From NCBI RefSeq assembly GCF_963678635.1, contig NC_087067.1, positions 53,622,233 to 53,686,232 of the forward strand: a DNA stretch of 64,000 bases, read 5' to 3'. Each line of letters opens with the position of its first letter. The stretch's first letter is position 1. The stretch is from Symsagittifera roscoffensis (lineage: Eukaryota; Xenacoelomorpha; Acoela; Convolutidae). Of this stretch, positions 1-15,000 are shown piece by piece. A model generated the notes under the pieces. The model searched no databases, was not told where the DNA came from, and saw nothing but the letters and a program-made list of their open reading frames with translations. The position numbers and the translations under genes were made by a program.

Positions 1-3000
1 GATTGTTGCAGCGCGTGGTCTGTGTCGCCTGGTGGACTCTGGGGCCAAGATGTGCTCCAACTCCTCCTCCTCAGGGACAGGGAGAGGGGGAGGGGGAGGG
101 GATAGTGGGGATGTGGAAGACGTGTTCCTTCGTTCCCTAATGACAAATGTGGTCCGAGAGAGCTTCAATGTACTGTACAGTCTGGTGCAGCTGCTCAACA
201 TGGCAGACTCGTTGAAAGTGGGCGGCATACTAACCACTTATCACAAGGTTCGTTTCATTCTCTGTGTTCATTTATTTTGTTTTCTTTCAATAAATCCCAC
301 ACAACCACAACAAACATACAATATTCAACGAAATAAACATTTTGCTAATGTTCCAACCACAGTTATGCAAAAGACATCAATGCCAAGAAATAAAGAATTT
401 GACTGATTGTCCAGGTGAGTTGTTTTTCCAGTGAGCCCGCAGATTATAACACCTTTTTACAAGGATCATTCTGGGCCAATTTTTCTTGTTTAAACAGTTT
501 AAATTTTGTAACGAAGTTTTTTTGGAATTCAGGATACGTTGAAGGCATAGCTGTGGCATTCAAAGGTGAATAGAATTTTTCAAATTTCCGTTTTGTAATT
601 TATGCATTTTTACTCTAGCGAGCTTTCGAGCGTAATGTATTAGTACGAACCTTATTTTTTCCCAAGCATACTCGCAAAAAATAGTGCCTATTTTGTGGGA
701 CCTTAGCTATAATCACGTTGTAGCCGATTATCAAGCGATCGTGGCACAGATGGAAGGACGTATTACTCCTATTCTACAGATTAGAGGTTCAATGCGCACT
801 TGCCGCTAGTTTTATTTTAGTGAAGTTCAATGGGGCGTGGTACGGATATGAGACCATTAGACTGCACATCTCAAGATTGCAGATTCCGATCCGACGCATA
901 TTATAAGTTTTACTAATTCGAGGCTTATTTCTACCTTTTCTTGTTTCACTTTTTAGAGCTGATCTTATACTTTTCTCCGATGTGTCTCATCTTCGATCCA
1001 TGCAGATTTGGTATTTCAGTTTTTTTGTCGACAAAATGTTCCGAGACCTCCCCAAGAACTTTTTCAATATTTTTTCTTATGCTTTTATTACCCTTGCGAT
1101 AAGCAAGGATATTGCAATCGGGTACTAGTCTCAATTTTTCTCCGTTCGTTTGTCATGCTATGTATGTGCTGTATTGCAGGTAAAGCGAAGCATGGCTTCG
1201 CCTGTGTGTTTAAAATTTGTCAAACTGCAGGTAATTCATTTCCAGGATGTTAGATTTTTTTTGCAATTTTTGTAGTTTTTCAGAATACAGAACAATTTTT
1301 TCATTTTTTTTCGATTTGTCACTTTGTAAGTAGTGATAGTCATTCATTTTTACATCGTAAGTAGTGCGAAGCTCAGCTTCGCCTCTGTGTCAAAGATTAT
1401 TTTTGCTTTTTTTCTTAATGCTCTTTTTTGCCTACTAGAGCGACCTTTTGAACCGTTCGAATTGTAGCTTGCCTCTATGTAAATTTTAGCCTGGCAATTT
1501 TTGAATTGGAAAGCGTTAGAAAAACTGTAAAATCGAGATCGCGATCAATATTAGGAGGCGAAGCGGTCTTTACCGAAAAATAGCGTGTCTATTGTTTTGA
1601 TTTACCTCATACTCTTTGTTTTGAGGGATATTTCAGTCTAGTTTTGTTAGGATTCGTTATTATTTTAGTAATGAGCGCACTGAATTATGGTATGTCCGTT
1701 TTATACCCAACCTGATTTGGCTTATCTGTGTATCTATTTGAATTTGTTGAGGATTAAGTTAATTTTTTATGAAAATGTTTAAATTGTCGTCAAAATTGTT
1801 TGACATTTTCTCTTTCATTCTTGTAAATTAGCGACCGATCGATTAGCAGATCAATCTTTTAGCATAAAAAGTGAAAAATGAGTCTTTTAGCAGACCAACG
1901 TACTAAAATTGATGGATGATTGATTGACAGACTCAAAAGGACGCTCAGTTTTAGTCAAGCTTCCCCAATTAAGATACTTACCTCAACGATGTGTCAACAA
2001 AACGATCAACTTCAAAAACACAGTCTAAATTAGCTGCAAAACAAAGATTTACGCGCACAATAACACTCGTGCCGAATGGAAGCGCAGCTAAGCAAGCGAC
2101 CGCTAATCGACAATGCCGCCTTGGAAGTTAGCGTTCTGACCTGCTAATTCTTAATTAGCTAAGTCCTTAGCTAATTCTGAGTCTGCTAAAAGATTGGTCT
2201 TCTAAAAAACCGGTCTGTTAAAATACTAGCACCTTGTAAATTACTTCACTGATGAGCGTGTTGCAGGTGGTGTCTGTGCTGACCCACATGGAGAGTACAG
2301 TGAGCAACTTCCAGGAGTTTGTCCAGTGCTTCAGCCAGTTCGGATCTAGCATGGTTCAACTAGCCCAACTGAGTGGAGAGCGACAGAATGCAAGTGCAGC
2401 TGCCAAATATACACAATTTCATATTATAGAGTCGCAGTATTAATTAGTCGCTTTTTTGCGCCCAGAGACTGACCAAAGATGACCTATGTATAAACGAAGG
2501 TGGTTTGTACCTGTTGTTATTGTTGTTGTTGATGCTGTTCTTGTTGATGATGTTGTAAGCCCGGGGTCGATTTGGGCTCGTCCGTCTCCAGGTTCAGGAG
2601 CTTCGCGGCATCCACAATTTTTTTCTTTGAAATTGGAAAGTTGACGTTTTCAATGAACAGATCAATCTTTCTTTTCTGTTTCCTTTCGTTCATTGAATCT
2701 TTTCCAAATGTCTGTTGGCTATGCTCAAGTTCTAAGGGTGTTTTTTTTTGAACGTAATGTTAGTGGTGATTCTGATTAAAACGGTCTGTGACGTATCATT
2801 TAAGGTTTGACAGTGCAGTGGTGGTGAAATGAAATGAGTGGAAACCTTGTTGATGTTTGGTATTTAGCCTGCATGATGTTGATAACTTTAAATCTTTGTT
2901 TGGTTTGGGCAAAGGTATGATTTTAGAGTTTTTCCACATTTGAGAGAATTATATTCTCAAATAGCGTGTCAAGTGGATATTGCATCGTCGATCCGAATCG

Positions 3001-6000
3001 AGTGCTTGATAAGGTTTGCTATCCGCAGTGGTTTATTTAGTCTACTGTGGGAAAGATTACGGCTACTTGAAAGAGTGGTTTTTGATTTGTGCCTGGCACC
3101 GGTTGGTATATTCGCGGGATTTGTGTAATTTCTAGGACCTGCTGATGGAATGCTGTAGTTGCAAATTGAGTAGTACACGTGCAGTGCTTGAGAAGGGTAC
3201 GATGATGTTGCTGACGGGTAGCAAGACACTCCTCAGACACCCCGAGTGCAACTCAGCCCAGAAGACCAGAGACTCCGTCTACCACCTACTCCACACCACA
3301 CTGCGCTCATTCCATCACGCACTCGGGCTACAGGCACTAGAGGGCTGTATGTGTCGCAGCCAGGGGCACAACGGTGACTGCTGCTGCAGCTGCACTCAAG
3401 ATCAAAATGTCGCAGGCGAGGAGAGGTGCTGCCAGAGCAGTGCAAGTAATAAACAGCAGTCTGTGCAGCAACTGTTAACTCAAGTACAGGTCAGTACATA
3501 GCCTCATGTTAGATCACGCTTAAAAACATTGAGGCATCGTTTTAATCTCCAGCATCACTCAGAAGTATCACTGTTGTGGTGCAACGTTTTGTTTTCCAAG
3601 TTTAGACATGAAGATACAAAAATGTTTGTCCTAGCCTAGTTATTTCCTATGCCAATTCTTACTATAAGCGGTTCATGTGAATAAACCAAGTTCACTGGTA
3701 GAAGAAAAAAAGTTTAGATTTCACTGACTGGATCAAATCGGATTTGGGCTAGAACGTTTTTTGTTGGAGAATTTGTCAAAAACTTCATCAAAAGCGATTT
3801 TTTAATAGTTTTTGTCTCATGAAAACAAGCGAATAATCAATCTCATCGCTTGTTTTAATACAAAAGACAGTTGTGATTTTTTTGGGTTAAATAATTTTGT
3901 CATAAAAAAGATTGAAATGCAATGATTAAAACCTGACAAAATTAATAACCAAATTTTTAGAAAAAAAATGTTTTTCCAGACTGTCCTAAAGAAGCCATAG
4001 TAATGCCAATTGATAAAAATAGAACAAAAAAAGATCCAGATAATTATAGACCAAAATCTCTTTTACCAGATTTTTAGAAAAATTTTCGAAAAGTTACTCC
4101 ATAAACGCATTATTGATTTCTTAGATAAATATGGTATTTTAATTAAAACCAATTTGGGTCAGACCTAAATTATCTACAATAGATGCGTCGGTGGTAAACT
4201 TCTTGGAAGACACCCGAAATGATTGGGAATTGAACCCTAATGTAACACATGCAGTTTTCATAGATCTGAAAAAAGCGTTCAATACAGTTTCACATGATAC
4301 ACTACTACAAAAACCTGAAAACTGCGAACTACGAGCTCCCATACAGGCATTGTTGAAATCATATTTGAAAAATAGATCACAAGTAGTCAAAATAGGCTCC
4401 AAAATGTCGAAACTGAAAAGCATTTACTGTGGACTTCCACATGGATCAGTGCTCGGGCCAGTACTGTTCATTTTAATGATAATTGATTTTCCAACAGTTA
4501 CAAACTCAGTGAACACATATTTATACGCTGATAATACAGCAGTGAAGCTTAAAGAACAAAACTTACATCAATATAGTGAGGATTTATCAAAAATAGGAAA
4601 TTGGATGAAAATCAATAAGCTTACTCAGAACCTAGACACAACAATAAACATAAGTTTTAAAAGAAAAATAGTCATAGGAATAGACAAAATAGACGTAGGA
4701 ACCGTTGATGTTAAAAAGTGCCTTTATAATATACGTTTGGGCATTCACATGGACTTGGAATTAGATTTCAAATTTCTTATTAACTTTTTCTTCAGCAAAA
4801 ATGAATAATTTTTATGGCTTGCTCCTCCGATTTCTTGACGTACTAACGACAGCACTAATTAAAACCTATTTCAGTTATATTCAGCCAATACTGCAATATG
4901 GGGTTATATTGTACGGTACAGCTAAAAACAACATCACTACAAAAACTTGAAATGAAACAAAACCAAATTCTGAGAATTTTTTAAGAAAACCGGAGAAATC
5001 AGTAAGTAACATTTTTTCAAGAAACCTACAAGATATGCTCAGTGAAAGAATTGCACATACACTAGATATTCAAAACTTAAGTTTATCTTTTACGGAAAGA
5101 TTTAAAAACTGAATTCCTAAAAAACTCATTTTTGGACTCGGAGATTGAGTTATTGAAACATCGAAGAGTTTAAAAAATCAAACCATCGAATAATTTCACT
5201 AGTAAAAGCCCGAAAAGAATAGGTGCAAGGATAGTCAATTAAACACTTTTTTCCATGATTTTTGCGATTTATACATCACAAATAATAAAGAAATGATAGA
5301 TCTTTTTTCTAAAAGAGGGGGTTGTAAGGTATGGACAACTAATAGTAGTTAAAATCTTGGTACTTCTTAGAAATTGTACTGATTAATTAAGGCATCACCA
5401 GACTAGGCCTATCGGCTTTTTGATGTCCTTGCATATCAGAATTATGTAAATTGATAAATGTCTGTTGAATAATCTCTGATATGAAAACAATTTATTAGTA
5501 TTATTATTAATTTGCTGGGCTTCTTAAACTCTATCGCCTGCCATTGTACCAGAGCCATACCTTTTGTTCAGTTATTAGAGATGAGGGAGTGGAGGTGAGG
5601 GGTAAAAGAATAGTTGTGAATGATGTAAATGATGATGATGTTGTTGTTGTTGTTGTTGTTTATGTAGGTCCTGATGTGTGATAGTGTGGCGAGTGAGAGC
5701 ATGAGTGAGTGGAGTGTGAAGAGAGTGAGGGAGCTCATCTGTGCAGTGAGGAGTGAGTTGCACTCTCTCTTCTCCCCTTCCTCTTCCTCTTCTACTGCGA
5801 CTACTCACTACAATACTAACACTACTTCAACTGCCGCCAACTCTAACACTGCTGCAAGTCAGGTGGCCATGTCGGTGCCAGAGGAGGAGAAGAGCCACAT
5901 ATTCAATGCACTGGACCACATTCTCTACATCTGCCACACATTCTCGGTTAGACACCACAGCACACTATACACCACGGCCCACTCCTTTCATGAAACCCTT

Positions 6001-9000
6001 ACTCATTCTCTCAACTCAATTAGAGTGGGCTGCTGACATTATCAACTACAGTTGGCTGATCAAACAAGTTACCTGCTACTCATACTCCCCTCCTTGCAAG
6101 AACCGCATTTTGAAAGTTTATTGGTTTTTAGGGATTTCTAAAAAGCTAAGATGCTCTTTGTTGACTTGACTGATGAAATCTGCTCCTGAAATAGTCGGTA
6201 ATTTTTAGATATTAAGAGATGTTGAAGATATGTTTATAAATTAGTATAGGCTTATTTTTACTTTATTTATTACACTTTATAGAACTCTAGAGCTGCTTTT
6301 TGTCTTGTTCTCGCTAGTGTTTGCAAAGCGCAGCTTCACCTCTGTGTAAATTGTTTCATCCGAAATTTGTGCAAGTGACCATTTTGTTTTGTTTTTTGCT
6401 TTTTAAAGCTCCCCTCTTGCCGCTTTCTCACTTGTGTTTCCGGATTTGCAACTTCGCCTCTGTGTAGATGATAGGAGCTATGTTGGAATTTTAATCCCGT
6501 TGGGGTCAACTAATTCTTCATGCATGCTAATTTTTTTTGAACCGACTTGCTTCAAAATCAATAACGATATACTTAGCGGAATAAAATGACTGACTACCCT
6601 TGCTATACAAAATTCGGACCCAGTTAACATCCTCCCCCATAGTTGAGTTGAGTTGAAGGGGAAGGGGGAAGGATGTTAACTTGATCCCAAAATTCTTTCC
6701 ATCGGAACCCTAACCTGGTGCACAAGAGCTGCTCTTTTTTGTAACATCTTATTGCAATTCGATCTGATTACCTTCTCCAATGTAAAGTTTATAGGATGTA
6801 GCATATTTTTTTTACCAGCGTGTAGCTTAGCTCGATTTTTTAAGCTTGACTATGAAATATTTTACAAACGCTTCCAACTCGAATAATGATCATTTGAAAG
6901 TTATTACGTTAGCGATAAGCAAGCATTATCAAATCGGAATATAGACTTTTTTCGGGTTAACAACTTGTTTTACAGCGTCAGTTGAATCACTTGGTATCTC
7001 GGTTCGTAATGAATTCTAATTTCCAAGCGTCAAATGCACGCTTAGTCTGGAGGTAACGAATACGCCTGGGGCGGCAAAGATCCTGGGTTCGAATCTGACC
7101 ACGACCTGTTTTTTTTCAAACGTGAATTATTGCGTTTAAACGGAAAAAAATTGGCGGCTTATAATTTGCCTGCTTTTGTTTTCTCGACTTAGTCACCACA
7201 TCTTAGAATTTTTTGCTATATGCAGTTTTCAGTGTAGTTGCTTGTCCTGTTTTCATTTCTTCCCTCAATTTTTAGTTTCACTAACTTTGACTTCGTATAT
7301 TTTCCTTTTAGTTACTCTTGTAAATTTTTTTTGGCTTAGAAATTTTTTCGGGGTGAATGATTTCCGCTTTTATCGGCATACTTTTTATCGGCTTTTAAAC
7401 TTAATTTTGGGTTGTCGAGGGAACGTAGTTAGTATGCTTTCCTCCGAATCGCACAACACATTAAAAATATCAGAATAGAATTATAAAATTTTTTTCATAG
7501 CAACAATTTATTTTCGCTCGAATATTTTAAAATTTTCATCAAACGCCGTCTAATGTGTATCTGGAAGTGTTTTCCGCAATTTGAACATCCTTCCAGACAA
7601 ATTTAGAAGTTTTTTAATTGTGTTTTTTTTTTGAAAATTATGCCGTTTCTTTGGATTTAGTTGATTCCTTTCCTTTCCTGGCTGCTAGCTTGCAATGCTA
7701 TTTTTGTGGTATGGCAAGTGATGCGAAGCTCTGCTTCGCCTTTGTGTAGGAGTAATACTAGTTCAAGTTTTTTTTGAATAGATAAACTGAATCTGAAACG
7801 GAAACCGAAAATTCGAGCTGTGAAATCGACATATTGTCACTTTTTAAGTGTCGATGAGCCGTGTTCAGACTTTTATTGAAGTCGTCTGTTTTTTTTCACG
7901 AAAATGTCTGAAAAGTTGATGACGTTCAATTTTAACTTTTTGTAGTTTGATTTTTCATTTATTCATTTTATATCCATTTGTTGAGAGAAAGGTAAATTAT
8001 GGTCTCTAAATATGTAACGGAAAAGGCGCGAAAAACAATTAACGTGAAAAAATTCCAATTTCGGAAGTGGAATTAATTATTAGATTGTCAGGTAAACCAA
8101 AAATTTTCCTATTGATCTAGTTTTCTCAATTTGGATCAATTTTTGAATAAAGTTTCAATCATGAAAGATTCTTGAAATTCAAAAGGTTCGAACTTTAAAT
8201 TTTGCTTAAATCTTCGAAAATTGAAAAATGTTTGAAAAAGCTGTTTTTTTTCTGTGTGAGTTCATTGACATTTTTCCAACTGTCTGTTGGCTATGTTTAA
8301 GACTGAAATGGAAGGAGGAGGAGGGGACGTGGAGAAGCTATTGCAGAGGTTCTCGGCCGAGTTGGACGATCTGGTGAAGACTCTGCACAGTACAGTGCTG
8401 AACCAGAGTGCTCTCTGTCTCACCAGCCAGACGGAGCAGATGCAACACTCGCTCTCCTTCTTCAAACAGGCTGCATCCGGCTCCTCTTCTTCATCATCCT
8501 CAAACAACACAGGTGCTGCTGGCAGGGGCGGCGACGGCCCATCAGCTGCAGCCAACCAGAGCATCTCGGCTGTAGAGAAGGAGTCAACCAAGTTCCAAAT
8601 GTACGCAGACCAATATCAAAACGTACGTATGAACTGTTTGTCTTGTAAATTTTGATGAATCATAAATATTAACCGCTTTTAGTCTTCTAGTTTTTGTTAA
8701 TTGTTTTCCAGCAACTTCCTATAATTTAGTTTTCTTGTCACTTGGTGAAAACGTCATGACCTGTATTTTGCATATCAAATACGAAACGGGCGGGGATTTG
8801 AATGATGCAGATAGATGAGATGGTGTTGAGATTCGCCGCCTGCTTTCTGATAGTATTGCTGCGCATCCTGAATACATGTTCACAATTAAGGAAGCTTATT
8901 AACTGCGGTTTCTCCATTGGCGAGGGGAGCTCCGTCTGTGTTATGTAGGGAGTGGAGGGACTCCGAAGTGATATGTGTTGTTGTAGTTGTGCGGACTGTT

Positions 9001-12000
9001 GAGGAGTGTGTTGTGTGAGAGTACAAGACAGAGGGTGCGGATGGAGTGGTGTGGAGTGTGCATTGGCTTCTTCTCCCACCAGCTGCTGCTGAGTGCACAG
9101 ACTGCGGCTCTCTACCCCAGCAGCAAGATAGCCAATGAGAACCTGGCAGTGTTCACGGAGGTGTGGAACTCACACATGCACCACTTCTCTTCCCTCATGC
9201 ACGAGGTAGTGGCCACAGCCACAGCTACGACCACCTCCGAGGACACCGCTGCCGCACAGCTGGCACAGCAGGACTCTCCTCAAACACTGCAACTGTTCAC
9301 AACCATGCCTCCCACATCCTACTTGGTGAGTGAGAATGAGAAGCATCAAACAACACTCAACTGCTGCTATATCACTGTTTAGCAGTAGATCAAGCATCAA
9401 TGGTATTATTTTCACACCTTTTTCATGTGTTCTCTGGTGCATTCAATAAATTTGACTATCGAAAGCTCACTAGTAAAAAGTTCAATGGTCTAGTCTAAGG
9501 TTTATATTTGTGTTGTCCTGTGAGCAAGTGTGGATTGTTGTTCAGTGTGTTGTGTTGTGTGTAGGGATTATCGAGAGTGCGCAGACTGGGACTGGAGATG
9601 AAGCGGGTGGCGTCTGTTGTGGAGAACCAAGTGAACATCCTCCACTCTTATCTGCAGTCAGAGGCACTCCTCCCTGTCCAACTCAACAGCCCCAATCCCC
9701 ACTCATCTTCCTCTTCTCCCCCTCAACAGACGGCAGATTTGAGCAGCTGTTCGGATGTGATGAAGCGGTGTGGGAACCTGTGCAGCATGGCATTCGCCCT
9801 CTACCTCTTCACTAACAGTCAGGGACCCCTCAAGTCCCCACAGGACCTGTTCACTCAAATACAGGTGCATCATCTCAACACGCACGCACACACACACACA
9901 CACGAGAGAGACATCACTCCTTTCATACACATACTCTAGCAGATGTAGATAGATGTGTCGAAGACAAGTCTTTCCGAGTAGCAAGTTCGCGCCTAAAATA
10001 ATACCGTCACGGGTCAGGGCAAAAGGTGGCCTGTTGCTTATGTTCAATACCAACGCGCTGATGTTATTGAAATCTAATGACATCTTGAATTATTAATCAG
10101 ACAAAACGATAGTTTTTGGTAAATTTGACGGAAATAAATCAGTTTTTGACGTCAAAATTTGTTGGCCAAAACAAAAAATATTTCCAACTGTTTTAGGTTT
10201 AAGTTATTCACATAATTGCTTTTTCGATCTATTATCGCTTTGTGGTATTGGTTAATTGACTGTTGGCAGTTCTTCATGGAAGAGGTGTCCAAAATCCACT
10301 CTCTCGTCAATGACAAATCACATCAGCTGATCTCCCTCGCAATGGGAGGCCAGCTGCAGCAGCAACATCATCAACAGCAGCAGTGTTTAGAGACAGGGGT
10401 AGCGTCTGACTTGAAGAGACTGCTGGCAGAGACTATTCCAGAGAGAGTGAACTCACTGGCCCTACTCTTGTCCTCGTCTGATAGAGATATCACCAGTTAT
10501 TTCTTCAAGGTCACCATCCACTACCTCATTCAACCGCCTTCCTTTTTTCTCAAACATCTTTTGACTGCATTCTTGTGAAGCTTCAGTTATTTAGGCTGCA
10601 AAAGTCTAACGTGCAAAAACTTCAAAAGATGTGAATAAATCTTGACCTCAAATCTCGGTGACCTTAACATAAGCTACATATTGTTAGAAAAAAGGAAAAT
10701 TTTCAAGATATATTTTTCAGTTCCATAAGTTAGGTAAAACTCTTCCAACTGCTTTTTGTCTATTGCTTGAAGCTATGTGAGAACTTACCCATGTTGTGGA
10801 ATGGGGTAGTCATTGTGCTGTGAACAGAGTTGCTTGTTTCAGGTCGAACACAGTCTCGAGGAGAGCAAAAGCCTGTTGGCACTTCTACTGTCGCTTGTGC
10901 AATACTACTTTCAAGCTATTTACCTGGTGAGAAGAACATTCTTTAACCTACAAGCAATGTTTGCGAGAAAAACAGGTGTTTCAAAAGCACTCATTAAAGT
11001 TTGTTTTTGCGCGATCGGAACGTAGTGTGATAGTACGATGCAACTTTTTTTTCCAATCTAAGTCGCAAAAAAGTGTTCATTGAAAGTGTTCATTTATATG
11101 GAAATTTCTCTGTAGCATTGGAAATTGCATATCATCTGTTCTCTGCTTTATTTGTGACTAGTGTTTGTAATTAATTAAAGGTCCGTGGCTGAGTGGTTAG
11201 TGCATGAGACTCATTATCTCTAGGTCGCAGTAGGTCGTAGGTTTTAATCCGAGACATAGCCATTTTGTTTTGTTACTAATCCGAGGCTTATTTCTGCTTT
11301 TTCCTTTTGCACTTTATACAGTTGCTTTTTGGCGTATTCTCGCTAGTGGTTGCGAAACGCAGCTTCGCCTTTGTGTTACATTTGTTTGACATTAGATAAG
11401 TAATAAGTTAACACAGCTGTTGCTTTTTTTAAATCGTCAAATGAACCGAAAAAGCTGATTTTTGATATGCAGAAGTTATACGCAATTTGGTTTAATACCT
11501 AATTTATTACATGCACAGATAGTGTGGTTGCCTTGAGTCTATTACATTTTAAATTATTACATGCAAAATTTGAGTTTTTGTGCATTTTAAGGCTTCTGAA
11601 CCTTTGCCGCTTTATCACTCGTGTTTGCGAAGTGCAGCTTTGCCTCTTTGTAAAACACCGCCTTACACTTGCGAGAGTGGTGTTTTAGTATGAACGGTAT
11701 TTTTGTTCAACCTAACTCGCAAATAAAAGTGTTGGAATGTTGCGATAATCACGACCTGTAGCATTAGAAATTTCATAGTATCTGTTGTCTGCTTTATTTA
11801 TGGCTAGATTTTGCCGATTGTTAAGCTTCTGTGGCTGAGATAATAAGGTGTGAAACTCGAGGTCGAAGGTTCGAATCCGTCGGGTGGCAGTTTTTTTTAT
11901 TCCAGGCTTATTTCTACTTTTTTATGGTAATTTATAGAGCTGCTTTTTCGCTAGTGTTTGCGAAGCACAGCTTCGACTGTCTTGTAGTTACGCTTGCGAT

Positions 12001-15000
12001 AACGAAGCGTTATCAAACTGGAGTATAGACTTTTTTTCTAGTTAAAGATTTAGTTTAACAAAATCAGTTGAATCTTTTCTGCAGCATTTAATTCTGCATC
12101 ATTCAGTTCCGCAGCAACCAAACATAGTCAATTTTTAAAAATGTTCAAATTTAACTACTGACTGAGTACTAGTTACTTGTCAAGTTTCTTTACATAGTAA
12201 GTTTTTGTCGGCTCTACTGGTGTCTGCTCAAAGATTATCGGCCTTGTTCTCCCTTCTTTCTTTTTTATCCAGTTGCTAATTTGAATTTCAAATGTCTTGC
12301 TCGGCGTGTTTGCGTAGAATTCCTGTTTGATGAAAACAGGTATCATGAAAGTGCAAGGGTTTTTAATTTCATTATTTTTGAGACTCGTTGGTAAATTTTA
12401 AATACTTCTTGCAAAATTTTCTCCCTAAAGCCTTTCTACCGAGTTTCAAAAAAGGGTATACATAGAAAGAATGCCTATACTTTTGTGTGCCTGCATACTC
12501 CCCCTGGTCTTTTTTTGCTTTCCTTTTTGTCTACAGCCTTCGAAAACGTCTGTGGAGGGAATATTTCATCGATATTTTTTCCGTTTTCTCGGAAACTAAC
12601 CTACCAAATCTGATATTTAGGTTTAAATGAATAGAACGGAGTTGAAAACTCCATTCAATAAGCGGTTATGCCCAAACTTTTTTTGCACATAAAATTATGG
12701 CCCTCGAATTTTTCTCAAAAACTAAGTTCCTAAACCTGAGATTGTGGGTTCAATGGAAATAACGGGTAGTGGGAAGCTCCCCTGCATTAGCGGTGCCCAT
12801 CTTTTTTTTGCATCTGTGGTGCCCAAAAAAATTTAATCGTCCTCAAATATTCAATTTTTGAGCGTTTTTTAAAATTTGTTGAATTTAACCAAAAAAATAC
12901 CCATCTATATCTGGATCTTGGGTTCAATCCGAAATGCAGGATGTGCGAAGCTCTTTTGCGCCCAAATTTTCTTTCAAAATATATTATGGCCCTCGGAACA
13001 GTCAAATCTTGGATATTTTGATCATTTTTTGAAACTTTTCTCGAGAACTGCCGTGCCAAACCTAGATTTTTGGGCTCAATCGAAATAACAGATCGGTTGA
13101 ATCGTTTCTACATAAGCGTTTACGCCCAATTTTTTTGAAACTAAAAATATGATTCTCGGAAATGTCAGCTCTCTGATTTGCTGACCGTTTTTTGGTCTTT
13201 TCTTGATTACTATCCTGCCAAAACTGATATTATAGGTTTATTCGACCCAACGGGTTGTTGGATGCTTAATTTTATTTTTTGCTACGCGCAGTTTCTGCTA
13301 GAAAAAAACTTATGGCCTTTAAACATGTGAAAGTTATGAAAATTGGACCGTTTTTGGAATTTTTTCACGCGACTCGAAAATAACTTGCCAATCTAAGGTT
13401 AAGTGTTCAATCGAGAAACACGGTTTGGGTAATTTTTGCTACTTTACCGGCGGCCACGACCTGCTTTTAGCAGAAAAAACTTAATGATTTTCAAAAACTA
13501 CCCTATCAAATCTGAGATGAAATTTTCAAACGGAAGTGGTTGTGTGAATTTTTCTTGCAGAAGCGGCTGCTCCTTATTTTTTTTGTAAAAGAAAGGCTAG
13601 GTGTTTAGGAAAATTCCAAATTCTTAAAAATTTTCCTGACTTTTTTGCGAAACTGAGGTTTTGAGCAAAGTCTCATTTTTGAAATTACGCATTTAGTCCC
13701 ACATTAGTAGAACAAAATCAACAATACTAAATACTTACCTCCAGCTTTAGCTGAGCCCTAGGTGTCTTTTATCGAAAGTTTTTTGTCACCTAGTTTATCA
13801 AGATTTTTTATTTTTTTTCGACTGCTTTTTATAATTGTGTTGCATCGCAAGTGGTGCGAAGCTCCGCTTCGCCTCTGTGTTTAACATATGTTTTTTAATT
13901 TTCGTGTTTTTAGTTTTTGTTTGTGTCAAATTTGTTTCTGACCTGTTAAACACAACTGATGTTGTTTCAAATTAAAGAGTTATAATATTCAAAAAAAAAT
14001 TAGGGTGTAAATTTATCCAAGGAAAGCCTTGTTGATCTGATAAAATTTTAGTTTCTGAATAGTCGTTTATTTAGTTCAGTTTTAGAGGATTGTGTGATGT
14101 AACGCAATTTTCAGCATTATAATAAACAAATCTTTGTTTTGGATTTTGAAGAAATTGATTAAGATTCGATGAACGTAGTTCAGAGTCTTACTTAAGTTTT
14201 GATGATTTTTTTTTGTTCAGGAAAAGTCTTGAAATTTAGTCAGGCTCTAATGTGATTACGTGTTTTTTCAAACTTTGACTTTTGATTTCCTTTCAAAATC
14301 AGTTCTTTTGTTAAAAAGAAGACAATTTCCACTGGAGTCAGCTTAGTCTAATAAATATTACGAACCTTCGTTTTTTGTACTAAGGTCAGCTTGGTGTATT
14401 ATCAAGAACTTTTTTTTTTCGGGCACCCTTACAGCTTTTTGATAGCATTCGAATAGTAATAAGTTAACACAGTTGGTGCATTTTTAATTTATCAAATGAA
14501 CCGAAAAAAAGCTATTTGTTTCAAAGAACATAACAATAATGAAAACTCGATTTCAGAAATCTTTGTAACTCAAAATTTCTCGCAATTTTTTGTAAAGCTT
14601 ATTTTGTACATAATGTAGTTTTATGCTTTGCAATTTGATACATGCAAAATCAGTGTAGATGCCTTCAGTTTATTATATTCCAAATTATTACATGCAAAAT
14701 TTTGTCTATTTATATTTGGTGCCTTTTTTGCTGAATGGCATTGGCAATGTATTTGCATATATAGCTGCTTTATTCGTGACTAGTGTTTATCGGTGTTTGA
14801 GCGTGCGTGGCTGAGTGGTTATTGCGTGGGACTCAAAATGTCTTAATTGCAGCAGACCGGATTCTAGACCTAGCCGAATTTTTGTTAATTCGAGGCTCAT
14901 TTCTTTTTTTTTATTGCAATTTCTAGAGCTGCTTTTTGTCGTGTACTCGATAGTGTTCGAGAAGCGAAGCTTCGCCTCTGTGTCAAAAAGTGCCAATCAT

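Noticed and set aside
12787..13088. Small ORFs on both strands in the monomer array
   Set aside because: Frames follow repeat composition, not codon structure; the duplicate at 17000 gives different frames.
13800..13890. Helitron 3' terminus
   Set aside because: The hairpin resembles one, but the end is CTCTGTGT rather than CTRR, and no AT-flanked insertion or Rep/helicase was seen; kept only as an option.
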